A stretch of DNA of 64,000 nt from contig CM063250.1 in NCBI GenBank assembly GCA_032158295.1, positions 4,017,001 to 4,081,000 of the forward strand, in the 5' to 3' direction. This DNA is from Pycnopodia helianthoides. Its lineage: Eukaryota; Echinodermata; Asteroidea; Forcipulatida; Asteriidae. Below the pieces are notes generated by a model. It was not told the origin of the DNA. It was given only the letters and a program-made list of their open reading frames with translations, and did no database searches. Of this stretch, positions 44,151 through 55,545 are shown in pieces (the stretch's first letter is position 1; every line of letters begins with the position of its first letter). The position numbers were made by a program, and so were the translations under genes.

Positions 44151-45338
44151 GATGTAAAGTGTACAAGATTGAAATGTAAGCAGAGGATATCTAGAATGAA
44201 GATGTCATTTTACATTGAGGGAGAGCCCAGGTTTTTCAGATGGGAGGATGCCCCCTTCTGGTTATGCCACTGATCTGAGGCTGTGTTTTCTAACTATGCC
44301 GATTGTATGTAAAGACATCTCAAAGTCAGTCCCATTTAACTGTAAATTGAAATGAATTATTTCGGTTGTGTCTGATGACAGTAATATTCTCCTGTCTGAT
44401 TTTTTTATTTTATTTATGTAACTCAGCTGGATTTTTTAACATATTCACAAACTTTCAACTGAATATTGTTGTTTTATAAGTCATACATAAATCAAGAAAT
44501 ATAATTATGTATTTAGTATCGGGAAATATTGACAGTTTTTGCTGTTAATTAAAGCTTGAGTTTGTCAATTGTTTGTAAACATATTCTTGTGGCAATATAA
44601 TTCTTTTATCAATATGAAATGAATAAACCTGCATATATTATAAAACATATATCAATAAAACGAAGCCCTGCTGTGATTATTTATGCCATTGTGGTCCAAA
44701 ATACTGAGTTAATGTCTACAAAACGATAACCTCCTCAATCAGTTCCACTCTTGAGCAGTGGCTGGCCACATTTCTTGGCCATGGGGATCACTCCCTTGCC
44801 GGGCCTTGAGCTGGATCTTGTCAACTGGAGCCATTTTTACTACTTTTGGGTGAAGGAGCATCACATCTCTGCGGTTGTCTTGTTCCATCTGTGCTGGCAG
44901 AAATCTCCTCGCTCCTTATTGTGGGCAGCTAAACTCGGCTGCTGATGATGGGTTGGCGTGGGACGTCAGTATTCGTTGCATGCAACGGAGGAGTCCAACC
45001 TCTGGGCTAGGTTGGCCTGACATACCATGGTGTAGGTATACTTTGATTCAGTTTCACTGCTTGTGTCAGGTGTATTGTACTTTCGTAGCGAATTGAACTT
45101 ATTTTTCGGCTTGAATGAATTGAACCAAGTTTTTTGCATCTTGAAAATGCCGCGTCTAGTTCTACCCATTTTTATGGCAAGGGATTTGTTACAGTCATTG
45201 AATGGCATCCATCATCAGTGATCTCACAAATTGTGGTCTGAGGCGGCAAGTGTTCTCTCGATGCGATACAGACAGCAGGCGCGCTGAGAGTAGCCGCGCC
45301 GAACGCACAAATTTCGACAGATATGCCCCTAAAAAACT

Positions 45339-45384
45339 TTTAAAAGCATTGATCTACATTATACTGAAGATCAATGTTTAAAAG
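45339..45384. mobile_element. 30-bp internal-deletion remnant with target duplications
   Basis: TTTAAAAG (45339-45346) is followed by a 30-bp sequence (45347-45376). This joins the left end CATTGATCTACATTATACTG to the right-end tail AGATCAATG of the neighbouring element. A second TTTAAAAG (45377-45384) follows. It looks like a copy that has lost almost its whole interior. Confidence 0.75.
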
Positions 45385-46042
45385 CATTGATCTACATTAT
45401 ACTGACTGGATAGGACGACTGTGCGTAAATATGGCGAACGCGCGCGTTTGCAAGTGGGGCTTTTGAATTTAAACAGTTATGGTTTTTTCAGTTTTACTTT
45501 CCATGTGGCAATTATCTAACTTTCTAATTGTAAATATTAAATAAATGGAGCTAAACTGGCACCTCATTGAAAAAAAGTCATAATTTTGTATTGAATAAAC
45601 CACTATCTATGTGCGAGAGTCTTGTTTATTTATTAAACGGTCACATTAGCCACAATTTCTCTTATTCCAAATTTATTGGTTTTTAAGATTGGACCTCGAA
45701 GTTTTCTAATGTGCTTGATACTTTAAAAACAAATATGCGTTCATGCTCTAGCTAGGCCTATATAAATTAATTGATGAAATATCAATCTAGATTAAGAAAC
45801 TCTCTCCAAAAAGAAAAATTTTCATAAACAAATGAATATTAATTTTATACTTTAACTTCACCATGCTCATCATCACTACTACTGCATGCTTGAGGCGCTG
45901 CATGCATGCTGGGGCCGCCGCGCTTGCGTACTTTCACGCAAATACCCCTTGCAACGACTACGCGCTTAGCCATAACAGCGATCATCGAACGTGCACAAAC
46001 GCGCTGAGTTGTCCTATCCAGTCAGTATAATGTAGATCAATG
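45385..46042. mobile_element. 658-bp hAT-like MITE
   Basis: Inverted ends of about 32 bp (left begins CATTGATCTACATTATACTG; right is its reverse complement, with matching GACTGGATAGGAC inside). They are flanked by 8-bp duplications TTTAAAAG at 45377-45384 and 46043-46050. Eight-bp duplications are typical of hAT elements. No transposase frame is present. It ends about 220 bp before the NUP37 start codon, so it may sit at the promoter. Confidence 0.8.
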
Positions 46043-46265
46043 TTTAAAAGTATGTAGCGCCATCTAGTGACCAAAGTTTGGTCTTTATCCAAAATGGCGC
46101 GCCCCATGAAACCATGCTGAAACAAGAATAACCATCTCGCATCTGCATCTGTCATCAGCTCACCGTCTTCTACTATAACTTTATTGAATGATAGTTTTTC
46201 AAATCGAAAACTAATGGTTCATTTTTCCTTTTCAATACAATATTTACTTGGCAATTTTTTACACG

Positions 46266-49200
46266 ATGAATGAAAACATGAACATGAAGCCGAAGGGCAC
46301 TTCGTTTACTTTCCCGTGTAAAGACGTCGTCACGTGTGTAGAGTTCTGCCCTCACGAAGCTGGATCTCAACTCATTGCATTTGGTGGTCAGCTTAGAGTC
46401 AATGTTGGTGTCTGCAGATTCCAGGTAATAATTTAAGTACACATTGGTGTTATAAAACGTTCCTAGCCCATTTTACAATAAAAAAAATATTGTTAGATTT
46501 CTTTACTTTAAAAATATAATAAATGTTGAGTTTTTTATTTTTGGTTAATATATTATTAAATTTAAAACCTTCTTGTTTTTAATTTTATCCATGTAAATGT
46601 TTCTGATTGTTACTGTTATGTTACTAACACACTAACTATTAGAAATGTTTAGGCCATGAGAATGAAAATTATAGATTTGCATCCACCGCCCGCGTGCTCT
46701 GAAAGCTACCGCCGAAAATTTTCATTATTTTCACAAAAAAGACTCTGCATCACAAATTTTGAAGTTTCAAATCAGGCCAAACGATAAAAGGGTTCTGTTT
46801 CCGATTACATGTCATTAAAATTGGGTCTGTAGGTCGGAAAGTTTTTTTATTTCGTGTTATTTTTTTATTCCGACACGATTGACGATACGTCCACGATCGT
46901 TCATGTGTTGAGCGCAATCAACGGATTTGCACAACGAATTAGGCAAAATTGCGCGCAAACTGCAGTTTGCGCTCTGCAGATTTGGCAGTTAATCTGCCCG
47001 ACCTTGCAAATTGTGCGCAACCTTCAGTTTGCGCTCTTTAGATAGGCAGTTCAAGCGGCCAATTTTGCAAAGGTGTGCGCAATATGCAGATTGCGCAAAC
47101 ACGTGGAATGCGCTTCACACATCGCCGTATACACACGTGCGCGCTGCGCGCATTGAATTGTGGGTACTTTTCGCTACGATAAATAATGAATAATGAAAAA
47201 TGAAAAATGAAAAGAAGCCTCATGTCATTTCAAAAATGCCCGGACGCAAATCTATAACTTTCATTCTCGTGACCTTAGTAACAATGTTAGTTAGTGTTAG
47301 TGACCAGGGAAACAGTCTACTGACTGTTACTAAAAATAAGGTTTTCTTAAAAGTTAATATATTCTTATTTTCTCCAATTTTAATATCTTTGTGCTTTTGT
47401 ATTAGTAGGCTAACGTCTAGTTGCGATAATCGTAACCCTCCATCCTCCCGACGGTCGGAGACCGGAGGGTTACGAGTCATGCAGTGCAAAAAAGTGGCGA
47501 AATAAAAATTTCGACTATTTTGGTCAGACTAGTCACCAGATTTACCAAATTTTTACCACTTTAAAAAAATATGACACACATTCTAAAAACATGGATGTGA
47601 TCATCAATGTGTCATGAATCCATTCGTATTACTCAAAACATCATTGAGAAAATATTTAAAGAAAAAAAGACAAAAACTTACCAGAGACTGAGCGAAATTT
47701 TCATGATGCGTAGACAATCTCAGGTCCGGTTTTCGAACCTCGCGATTCGTGACCTAGCAACATCTCGACCAATCAGCGTAAGCAAACTCGTCGTTGAGCG
47801 CATTTTGTTGAGTTGCACAATCACAGGATATTTATGAGGAAAAATTTACAGATTGAGCGCGCATTCTGGAAAGCTGTTTCTGCAATTAATCAGCGCAAAC
47901 TGCAAATAGCGCAAATCCGTTAAATACATTAACTGCGTGCACGCACAGTCGCACACGAGACGATCGCCACGCCTACACAACGGTTTGGTTTACGCTGATT
48001 GATGTAGGGGAAGTGCGGTCCATGGACATTTCGGTCAGTTTCTGGTAAGTTTTTGTTCGTTTTTTTCTTCAAATAATTTTTCATCGATGTTTAGAGTGTT
48101 ATGAATGGATTCATTATACCTTGATGATCACATCCATGTTCTTAGAATGTGTGTCATGTTTTTTGAAAGGGGTAAAAATTGGGCAAATCTGGTGACTAGT
48201 CTGACCAAAATAGTCGAAATTGCAATTTCGCCACTTTTTTGCACTGCATGACTCGTAACCCTCCGGTCTCCGACCGTCGGGAGGATGGAGGGTTACGATT
48301 ATCGCAACTAGCTAACGTCCTGTAATTTTTGCTTGTATTTTGCTGTAGTCCTTCAAAAGTTCAAGTCAAGTTTACTGTTTCGTCCATCATGTCCATGGTA
48401 ACTATTATAAAGGAATACCATGGTTGAAGCAGTGAACTTGACAAGTGGACAAAATAGACAAATACATCTAGTTAGAGAACGGTATACTCTGCTCGTCTTC
48501 AGGAGAAGAAGACGAGCAGAGTATACCGTTCGAAACATCGGGACCAAACCGGCTCTTTTCAGAGCCAACACTCCTCCCAAAAGAGATTTTACACATGGTT
48601 GTACCCGCAAGTTTACTACTATTTATAGTTATAGTTACTTCTTACTTTCAACACCATGCAAAGCTTCAAACACCACTTGCATTAAAAGTGTTTGAGACGA
48701 AGTAAGTCTGCTTAATACAATTTTTTTATTTATTTTTTTTTCATTGCAGGAAGAAGACAAAGCGGTTGCAGGATTTGACTACAAACACCTGAGAGATTTT
48801 CATCATGATACTCAGGTTGTTGCAATCTCTTGGAGTCCAGAGACATCCCTGGAAGTTCTGCCAAGATGCATCAGGTTCCAACTTCATTCTTATTCTGTAC
48901 TCTAGTTAAAGTTTAGATGAAATGTTGTTGTAAAGAAGTGTTCAAATTGTCAAAGGTCGAGAAATGAGCAAAAATACTTAATGTAAGTTGAATATTTGAA
49001 TATTTTTTCTACCAGATTCTGCACTGCTGGAGCAGATTACAAAATCCGACTGTTTTCCTCCGATATGAAAGAACGAGACGTCATGGAGGTAGGGTTGTGG
49101 ACATGGTGGAAGAAAGGATTTTATGGTCACATTTCGCTTCTGTACGCATCAATCAATAATGATTTAGCACCCATAGAGGCTCGGCAACTTTCTATGACAT

Positions 49201-52200
49201 GAAACGACATTTCAAATTCCCTGTTTTATAAAAAATAATAACTTCTTTGAAATCTAAGATGAAACATGGGCACTGTTGTCAACTGCCGCAAAGGTAGCCA
49301 TCCCAAAGTTTTGCAGAAAAACAAGGTGTCCAGAATCAGATTTCCCATAAAAAACGGAGTTATTTACAGTTTTAAATGCATAACATGGCATGTGTTTAAT
49401 AGACCCCCTTGCATAGGCCGCTATTGCTGAGGTCAAACAATGGAAACGTGAATGTGGTACGCGCCATGCACAACTCTTGGCCGATGATAGGTTGTTCATT
49501 GACCTCAGTGAGGGCGCTGTTTGAGCTTGTGACGTCTTATGCAAGTGCAATGGTTTAAATGCCGTAATCAATGTTTAAAGGCAAAGTATACCTTAGGTTT
49601 TTGTAGAACCGTTCGATGTTTAAACTCTATATAAATGTAGATTTTTTATAATAAAACTAACCTGTGAAAGTTTCATTTCAAAAGGTGGTAGCATTTTTGA
49701 GATATTGCAAAAAAAATCTGGATCGGTTATGTCCACGCGGGAAGACTAATCCGTAATTGGAATACACAATCTGAGAAATGTTTGATGCAGAAACGTTTCT
49801 CAGAATGAAATGTTTTTGAATCCCTCTTTCTAAAACCACATTCCTTTGAAGGGAATTGTTTCTCAAAATGTTATACATTATCAACAGCTGCAGTGCTTCC
49901 TTACCAAGTAAGACTTTATGGTTATTAATTTTTGGAGTAAATACCAAAGGTATACCCACCCTTTAATTTTATTACAAATTTCTTCCCAGTTATTTGAAGG
50001 TCATTCTGATCACATCAATGATGTAGCGTTTGAACCAACCGAAGGGCAGCTCATAGCGAGTGTAAGCGATGACCATACATGCCGTGTGTGGGACATGGAG
50101 GGTGCACAGAAGGTCTGCTTTGCCTTGAAGGCCGCCGGCATGTCGGCACGTTGGAACTCTCAGGACCCCATGAAGGTTTGTGTCATGTTCATGCAGCCCT
50201 GAGTTGAATCTTCCAAGGGGGCATGGCCATTTTCAGTTTGCAAAGGGCACGTGGCAAGTCTTGGTCAAGTCTTGTCTAATGCATCAGACTCAAGTTCTGA
50301 TAATTATGGCTGAACCATCAGAATGTGGGTTCAATTCTCGCTCATGACACTTATGTCCTTGAGCAAGGCACTTAACCATAATTGCTTCTCTTTACCCAGG
50401 TGTATAAATGGGAACCTGAGAGGACTGAGTCAGTATTGTGTTGGATTAACCCCATAGAGCTAATTAAAGCAGCTTGGGGCTGTATGTTCCCCAGGGAGAT
50501 AAGAAAGGTTGAAGAATAGTCTAAAAGTATGTCCGATGAACAGAGATAATAATGTTATAAAAACACCTTGATCTAACTACTAGGATATGTGTGCTATATA
50601 TCCATTTTAGCGTATGACCTTTCATTTGACCTTTTTGATTAAATTGTAGCAGGTCAAATCTTGCTAAAGAATGCGGCTGCTATGGACACTTTGGTACAAA
50701 CAGTCGCTAATGTCTGTGATTGGACAACCAATCATCCTGTACTAATACAAGAGGTTTGCCGTTGCATGGCCCTGAACAAGTCAATGTTTTGATCAATGTA
50801 CTTGTTTATTTTTGTTCATGCGAGGGCCCCAAATGTTATATGCTTGTTGACAGCAGTTCTGGGTGCTCGTACTACAGAAGGCCAGTCCTTCTCTGGATGA
50901 CCCCCCCCCCCACCCCAATTCATACTCTATTTCTGTATTATGTTTAATCTTTTATTACTATGTATTGATAATGTATTTGGGTTTCACCAACCAGTACATG
51001 AATGTAAGAATGGAAGCAAACAAACAATTAAAGAAAACCCCAACAAACAAGCAAACAAAAGAATGATCAGCTTGCTGGATGGGTTACCCTCGTGGATGAT
51101 TTTCAATAGATAAATAAATAGATACTTAGATAATTCAATCGTAATGACTGAAATGTGGACATTTTTTTACTGCAGGTGTTAAAATTGTTGACCCTGCACA
51201 GCTCTAGAGTGTCATGGTACAACAGCAGACCTTTGATTTACCTCTCTCCCTGGCAAAGTGTCAAGTTACAGTTTTTTTAATATGATTTTCTCTGTTGTTG
51301 TCTAATCATAGCTGATGGTTGCCGAGAAGCGTGGCACTATTCGGTTCTACGATCTCGTGAACCAACAGCCAATCATGTCACTCGATGCCGGTCATGTGAT
51401 GTTAAAGTCAGCTGATTGGTGCCCGTGTGATCCAACCAGGGTCGGAGCAGCTGTGGAGGGGGAATGGATGATTTGGGACATCACAAGATCAAGGTTAGTC
51501 AATGGCAAGTGCCCCATTTCACAAAGGTTGACTAAGCAGGAAACAACTTTGCTTACCAGAGTAAGGTTACCAACCATAATACCATGTCATTAGTTTTTTG
51601 TTTGTGGCTGGTTCCCTTCGGCTTGATTCGGGGGAAATGGAACTCTCCTGGGATTACTTTGGGACTCATAGTTCTAAGCACAGCACTCGATGCAGTCCAA
51701 ATTTATGGATGGCATTAAGCTTGGGCGATACCACGATATTATCGAATATCGCGATACTAGTTCTGAAACGATTATGATATCGGGTCACATTTTTTTTAAT
51801 CGTGATATCGGTAAATCGCGATATCGTTAAGTATCGCGATGTATTTCCTAGCCGAGACGATCTTGCAACAATAAATCTCCTTGTCAAGACGATATTGCAA
51901 CAATAAATCTCCTAGTTGAGACGATTTGCTGCATCAAAGAGCTGTCAAAGAGTTGCAAGTCACAGACCGCAACCGCAAGATTCCCCAACATATCCGATCC
52001 GACGGGGTTTAGTCTTCCAAAAAACCAACATCAAAGCCTTAGCGATCAGGCGGTCTCACGCAGACGGGTGTTATCACGTGCGTGTTGCGGACGTGCGAGT
52101 AGCGTGATCTAATTAGTTATGCACACATAAAGAACAGTCTGTCATGCGCAGTTAACACATTAAATGTGTGTAAGTAATAGGCCCAGGTTTTCATACCATA

Positions 52201-53702
52201 GGTTTGGAGTAAAACCCGAAGAATAGGTGATTGGAACAACGGTAGAGATGATCAGTCAATCATAGCCACAACTCCAACGTGAGATTTGTAGTAGATTGAC
52301 GGCATAAAGAAATAATCGCGATTATATCGAATATCGCGATATATTCTCGACGATATATCGTGGCTGAGAAAAAGCGATATCGCCCAAGCTTAGATGGCAT
52401 GGGTGGCTAGTGCCTCTCACCAATGTGACCCTAGTTCAATACCCGGCTAAGGCCATATGTGAGTAGAGTTGTGCGTTAGTTCTCTACTATGCCACAAGGG
52501 TTTCTTCTCCAGGCCCTCCGGTTTTCCTCCCTCCTGAAAAATCTAACACTTTCCATCTCTGGCTGTTTCTGTGGTTATGTATGGGTTGATGTGGCTGGCT
52601 GCCAAAGGCGCCTTCGCATGCCTGCTTCTTGAATACGTTGCAGCTGCATCCTTCGCATTTCAGCTTCTCAGCTGCTTGTAAGGATGACTAGCCTCCCAAA
52701 TTATTATTATTATTACATTATTTATTTTTTATTTCAATCGATCTGAATATTTTGCATATTTGGCTATTTTTTACAATCACATGTTGATGATTTACAGTCG
52801 CTCAGAAGACAGTCAGCAGGCTCACACAGAAGGCGCCAGACAGTTCCGCTGGTCTCGCGCCAACGAGAACTTATTTGCGACGACCGGTCGTCCTGGCAAC
52901 CAGGTGAAAATTTTCCACATGGGACACCATCAGGTATGGATGATGACTGACAACTTTGTATTTAATTTGGTTTTTGATCAGTTTTTGTACACATAATGCT
53001 GATTTGAGATCGTTAGGTCTTGTCCCAATTATTGGCTGTGACTTGACTTGATTGTCATGTGGCATGTCGTGGCCGAGCGGTTTAGAGCTTCGGATTCAAG
53101 TTCTTGTGGCTGAGTCATCAGGGTGTGGGTTCGAATCCCGATCATGACACTTGTGTCCTTGAGCAAGACACCTCACTATAATTGCTTCTCTTCACCTCAG
53201 GGTTAAATGGGTACCTTTGAGGGCAGAGATGGTTCTTGTGAATGATTTAGCTTAGTGCGCTACATATTTGGCATCACAGGCTGTATTCTCCCCAGGGAGC
53301 TGATATGGTATAAGGAATGAAACAATGGCCCAATGACCAGGGGTAATAATGTTTGAAGCGCAATAATCACTCTTAGGAATTGCGCATAGGATGCATGTAG
53401 TACCATAACACACTTAGAAACAGCCACAGCCATAGCCGTAGCCGCCATTTCGGACACGGCTTATATCTCTCTTGTTTACTGTGTCCCTCCAACATTTAAG
53501 GATACAGTGGGAGACAGAGGGAGCCCTTGTGAATTTCAAGTCCACTCTCTCACTCAGCCCTTCTTTGTGTGTTTTTTTTATCCCCCAGGCCCCTGTGAGC
53601 AGTGATCTACCAGTGCTTGGTGGGTTGACGTGGCATGCATTCCTTCCAGTCTGTGCTGTTGGAAGCAACAGAAAAATACATCTCTGGATTGCCGAGGCAT
53701 GA
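46266..53702 (+). CDS. NUP37: Nucleoporin Nup37
   Basis: WD40 beta-propeller subunit of the Nup107-160 (Y) complex of the nuclear pore. Exons: 46266-46424, 48750-48874, 49016-49088, 49990-50175, 51312-51493, 52798-52933 and 53589-53702. They total 975 nt, or 324 residues (human NUP37 has 326). Landmarks are VEFCPHEAG in the first exon, ISWSPET, ADYKIRLFSSDM, LFEGHSDHINDVAFEP then ASVSDDHTCRVWD at about 142-154, AEKRGTIRFYDL, EWMIWDITRSR, ENLFATTGRPG, and LGGLTWHAFLPVCAVGSNRK at the end. I chose the ATG at 46266; there is no in-frame ATG just upstream. No frameshift. The 2.3 kb first intron is packed with inverted-repeat elements, and other introns hold a SINE, a MITE and a hAT-like element. 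Confidence 0.96.
46610..47320. mobile_element. Diverged TIR element with repeated palindromes
   Basis: The left segment 'gagaatgaaaattatagattt' (about 46660-46680) matches the reverse complement of 'aaatctataactttcattctc' (about 47248-47268). Similarity continues outward through 'ctaacac..aacta' blocks to about 46610 and 47320. The interior holds the perfect 20-bp palindrome at 46953-46972 and two diverged copies near 47014 and 47077. Ends and target duplication are uncertain. It lies in NUP37 intron 1. Confidence 0.5.
47417..48311. mobile_element. 895-bp element with ~285-bp inverted repeats
   Basis: The left end starts CTAGTTGCGATAATCGTAAC and the right end is its reverse complement. The arms stay similar for about 285 bp, through 'ccggagggttacgagtcatg', 'gactagtcaccagattt', 'gatgtgatcatcaa' and 'cttaccagagactgag'. 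A 7-bp duplication CTAACGT flanks it (47410-47416 and 48312-48318), or 8 bp (GCTAACGT) if one end base is shared. About 330 bp of unique, GC-richer sequence lies between the arms. Long arms of this kind are seen in MULE-like or foldback elements. No transposase. Located in NUP37 intron 1. Confidence 0.8.
48477..48690 (+). repeat. GAAAC-type repeat with perfect 24-bp hairpin
   Basis: Opens with a 24-bp arm (48477-48500) and a perfect inverted copy (48508-48531) separated by 7 nt, followed at once by gaaacatcggga. The rest ('ggctcttttcagagccaacact', 'acatggttgtacccgcaag', 'caccatgcaaagcttcaaac') matches the minus-strand copies at 41465-41640 and 55975-56095. Confidence 0.75.
49575..49966. mobile_element. 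TTAA-flanked MITE, copy 4
   Basis: Bounded by TTTAAAGGCAAAGTATACC and 'ccaaaggtatacccaccctttaa', with the family's interior phrases ('aaaggtggtagc', 'cacaatctgagaaa', 'acagctgcagtgcttc'). It ends just before the acceptor of the fourth NUP37 exon (49990), so the exon's polypyrimidine tract is close to the element. Confidence 0.75.
50275..50555 (+). repeat. tRNA-derived SINE, family A
   Basis: A decayed tRNA-like head with B box 'gggttcaattctcg', then 'catgacacttatgtccttgagcaaggcac', 'aattgcttctctttaccc', 'ataaatgggaacctg' and 'ttccccagggaga'. Matches 53066-53370. Lies in a NUP37 intron. Confidence 0.7.
51716..52392. mobile_element. 677-bp hAT-like MITE
   Basis: Perfect inverted ends TAAGCTTGGGCGATA / TATCGCCCAAGCTTA with the 8-bp duplication GATGGCAT on both sides (51708-51715 and 52393-52400). 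The interior is rich in 'atatcgcgatat' and contains a direct repeat around 'agacgat.ttgcaacaataaatctcc' (51855-51920). No transposase. In a NUP37 intron. Confidence 0.85.
52400..52690 (+). repeat. tRNA-like SINE, third type
   Basis: A tRNA-like head 'tggctagtgcctctcaccaatgtgaccctagttcaatacccgg' is followed by 'ggccctccggttttcctccc', a phrase common in the bodies of such SINEs. It ends in an ATT repeat near 52700. Only one copy is visible in the window, so the call is tentative. Confidence 0.45.
53066..53370 (+). repeat. tRNA-derived SINE, family A, best copy
   Basis: The head carries an A box TGGCCGAGCGGTTTAGAGC and a B box GGGTTCGAATCCC with a long variable region, as in Leu/Ser-type tRNAs. 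The body ('catgacacttgtgtccttgagcaagacac', 'aattgcttctcttcacc', 'aaatgggtacc', 'tctccccagggagctg') matches the copies at 50275, 11075 (minus) and 21915. It lies between the last two NUP37 exons. Confidence 0.8.
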
Positions 53703-54054
53703 AGAATTAATTTTTTCTATGAAACATTTCTGTGAAATATAGTGCGCCCTCTATAGTTTGCCCAGGAGAGGCCATTTTTGCAGTGCAGGTCTACAAGTTT
53801 TCTCGCAGCGCAAGCCACATGACCCCAATTGTTTAAGTTCGTTCGTGGTTTTGCAGAGCAACAAGGTGAAGATGGTATTTTGGGGGAGGCTGTTGAATGT
53901 ATTTCACAGTCATGTCAGCCATTCAAAGGTCCTAAACTGTGATTGTGCTTAGTCGTTGGCTTTTGGGGAAAATGGCCTCTCCGGGTGAAGTGTAGAGGGC
54001 GCACTTTATTGTGAATCGCCCGCATTCTATAGACGAGTCCAAATCAAGTGACCA

Positions 54055-54280
54055 TTTTCAGCGTTCTCTCTTGACAGTGGTCCCCTGGCCAAATGCTAGT
54101 TAAAGCATCCAAGGACCAGTCCAAAGTCTCTCCAAGTGATCCAGCTGGCTGGTTCAGTGTTGAAAAGCAGCGCGATTTCAGTCGAAGTCTTGACTAGTGA
54201 AAAGGCCGACAGACTTGTAAAATAACAAGCTAACTTGTCCTGCTGGCTAGTCACTAAAAATGTTAAGGGCAAACCCTTAG
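54055..54280 (+). repeat. 'cagtggtccgctggccaaatg' repeat, copy 2
   Basis: Matches 27085-27310 along its length, with 'cagcgttctc', 'ctggccaaatgctagtt', 'ggttcagtgttgaaaagcag' and 'gctggctagtcactaaaa'. Orientation is the same. Confidence 0.6.
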
Positions 54281-55360
54281 AGATGTCACTATCCTCATGT
54301 AGCACTTGATGGAAACATTGGTTGAAGATACCAGTTGCAAACAATGAATGCCGGGGAAAATATACATGGAATGGTGAGAACCCAGTAATGGCAAAATATC
54401 ATAGTCACTCGGATTTCTCTGTACTTTCACAGAAAGCCAGCTTTCCAGGCAAGATAGTCTTCCTATTTTGATTTTGTTTTCTTTCTTTGTTTTTTATATT
54501 TGAAAAAAAATCAGGAAAATAGCATTAAAACCTATCAAAGCCCTTTTTGTGTGTAGGTAGGCTGTTGTACTCAATGAGATTTGTCTACTTATTTTTTTTC
54601 CCAAGAGTGAAATGTCATCCCTGGCTTTTCAGAATTTAAAACAATTTTTATGTCTAAATTTTGAGACATTGCTTGGTGGATTATCCATGTCAATTTTGGT
54701 TTGCGTTATCTACTTTCTACTAGTAGAATATAGTTCTCAGAAGATCCTGTCCTTCAAATTATCTATCGTATTATAGACCAGTGGAGGTGGACTTCTTGAA
54801 ATGTAAATATACGATTATCATGCGAAAGATCTTTTTAAGCAAGAGTGGTTTGGAAAACTACATTATTCCTCTGACTATTTTTTATTAAATTGGTGTCAAA
54901 ACGAAACAGATGTTTTTGTTCATGTTTGTTTGTTTGTTTGTTTGTTTTTTTTTGGGGGGGGGAAATGGCAAGGAGGCAATAGGAGTGCTCCACAAACATT
55001 TTGTACATGGTATTGTAAATGTTAGTGTCGTCATTAATAGAAAAATAAATATTGACAAAAACCAATGAACGACTGTTCTTATATTGTATTTGTTTTGTCT
55101 GGCTAACTGCAGGGTCTATTGTTGATTGCGAGAGCAATGGTCGGCAAAGACAACGTTTAGATTTTGCCTGTAGCGTGTGTGAACATTTTCTAGATGCAAG
55201 TGATAACTGTGTTAACATGTTTCATTACTCCTTCCAGGCAACGAAGTGATTTGCTAATACAGATTTCAAGTGTTAAATTTTATTTTTTATTTATTTGCAT
55301 AAATTTACATATCGGTTGAAATCGGTGAAGCATAACCCCTCCAATAGCAAACCCAGCTGG

Positions 55361-55545
55361 GGCCAATTTCATGGAGCTGATCAAAGCACAAAAAAGAAGC
55401 TACGTGTGTGCACAACAAAATTATGCTTCCCAGAATAAGGTTACAAAATACCATGTTACATGTGCCATCTCTGACTGGTATCCTGCTCACATTTGCTCAG
55501 CAGAACTTCTTTTAGCAATAAAATCTGCTTAAGCAGCTCAAAACA
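55361..55545. mobile_element. CTTAAGCAG-type MITE, copy 4
   Basis: Begins 'ggggccaatttcatggagctgatcaaagcac' and ends 'tctgcttaagcagctca'. It abuts the foldback at 55544-55751, which replaces its usual terminal 'tatgaaattgggcc'. Confidence 0.65.

Larger units (their letters stand above)
42989..46265. other. Intergenic region between SMPD2 and NUP37
   Basis: No gene recognised. It holds a family-2 repeat (42995-43425), a MITE (43968-44150), AATAAA sites near 44620 and 44655 that could end the SMPD2 message, and a hAT-like double insertion (45339-46050). The last 200 bp should contain the NUP37 promoter. A 'ccaaaatggcgcgcc' at about 46089-46103 resembles the YY1 motif AANATGGC common at animal housekeeping promoters. 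Confidence 0.55.
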
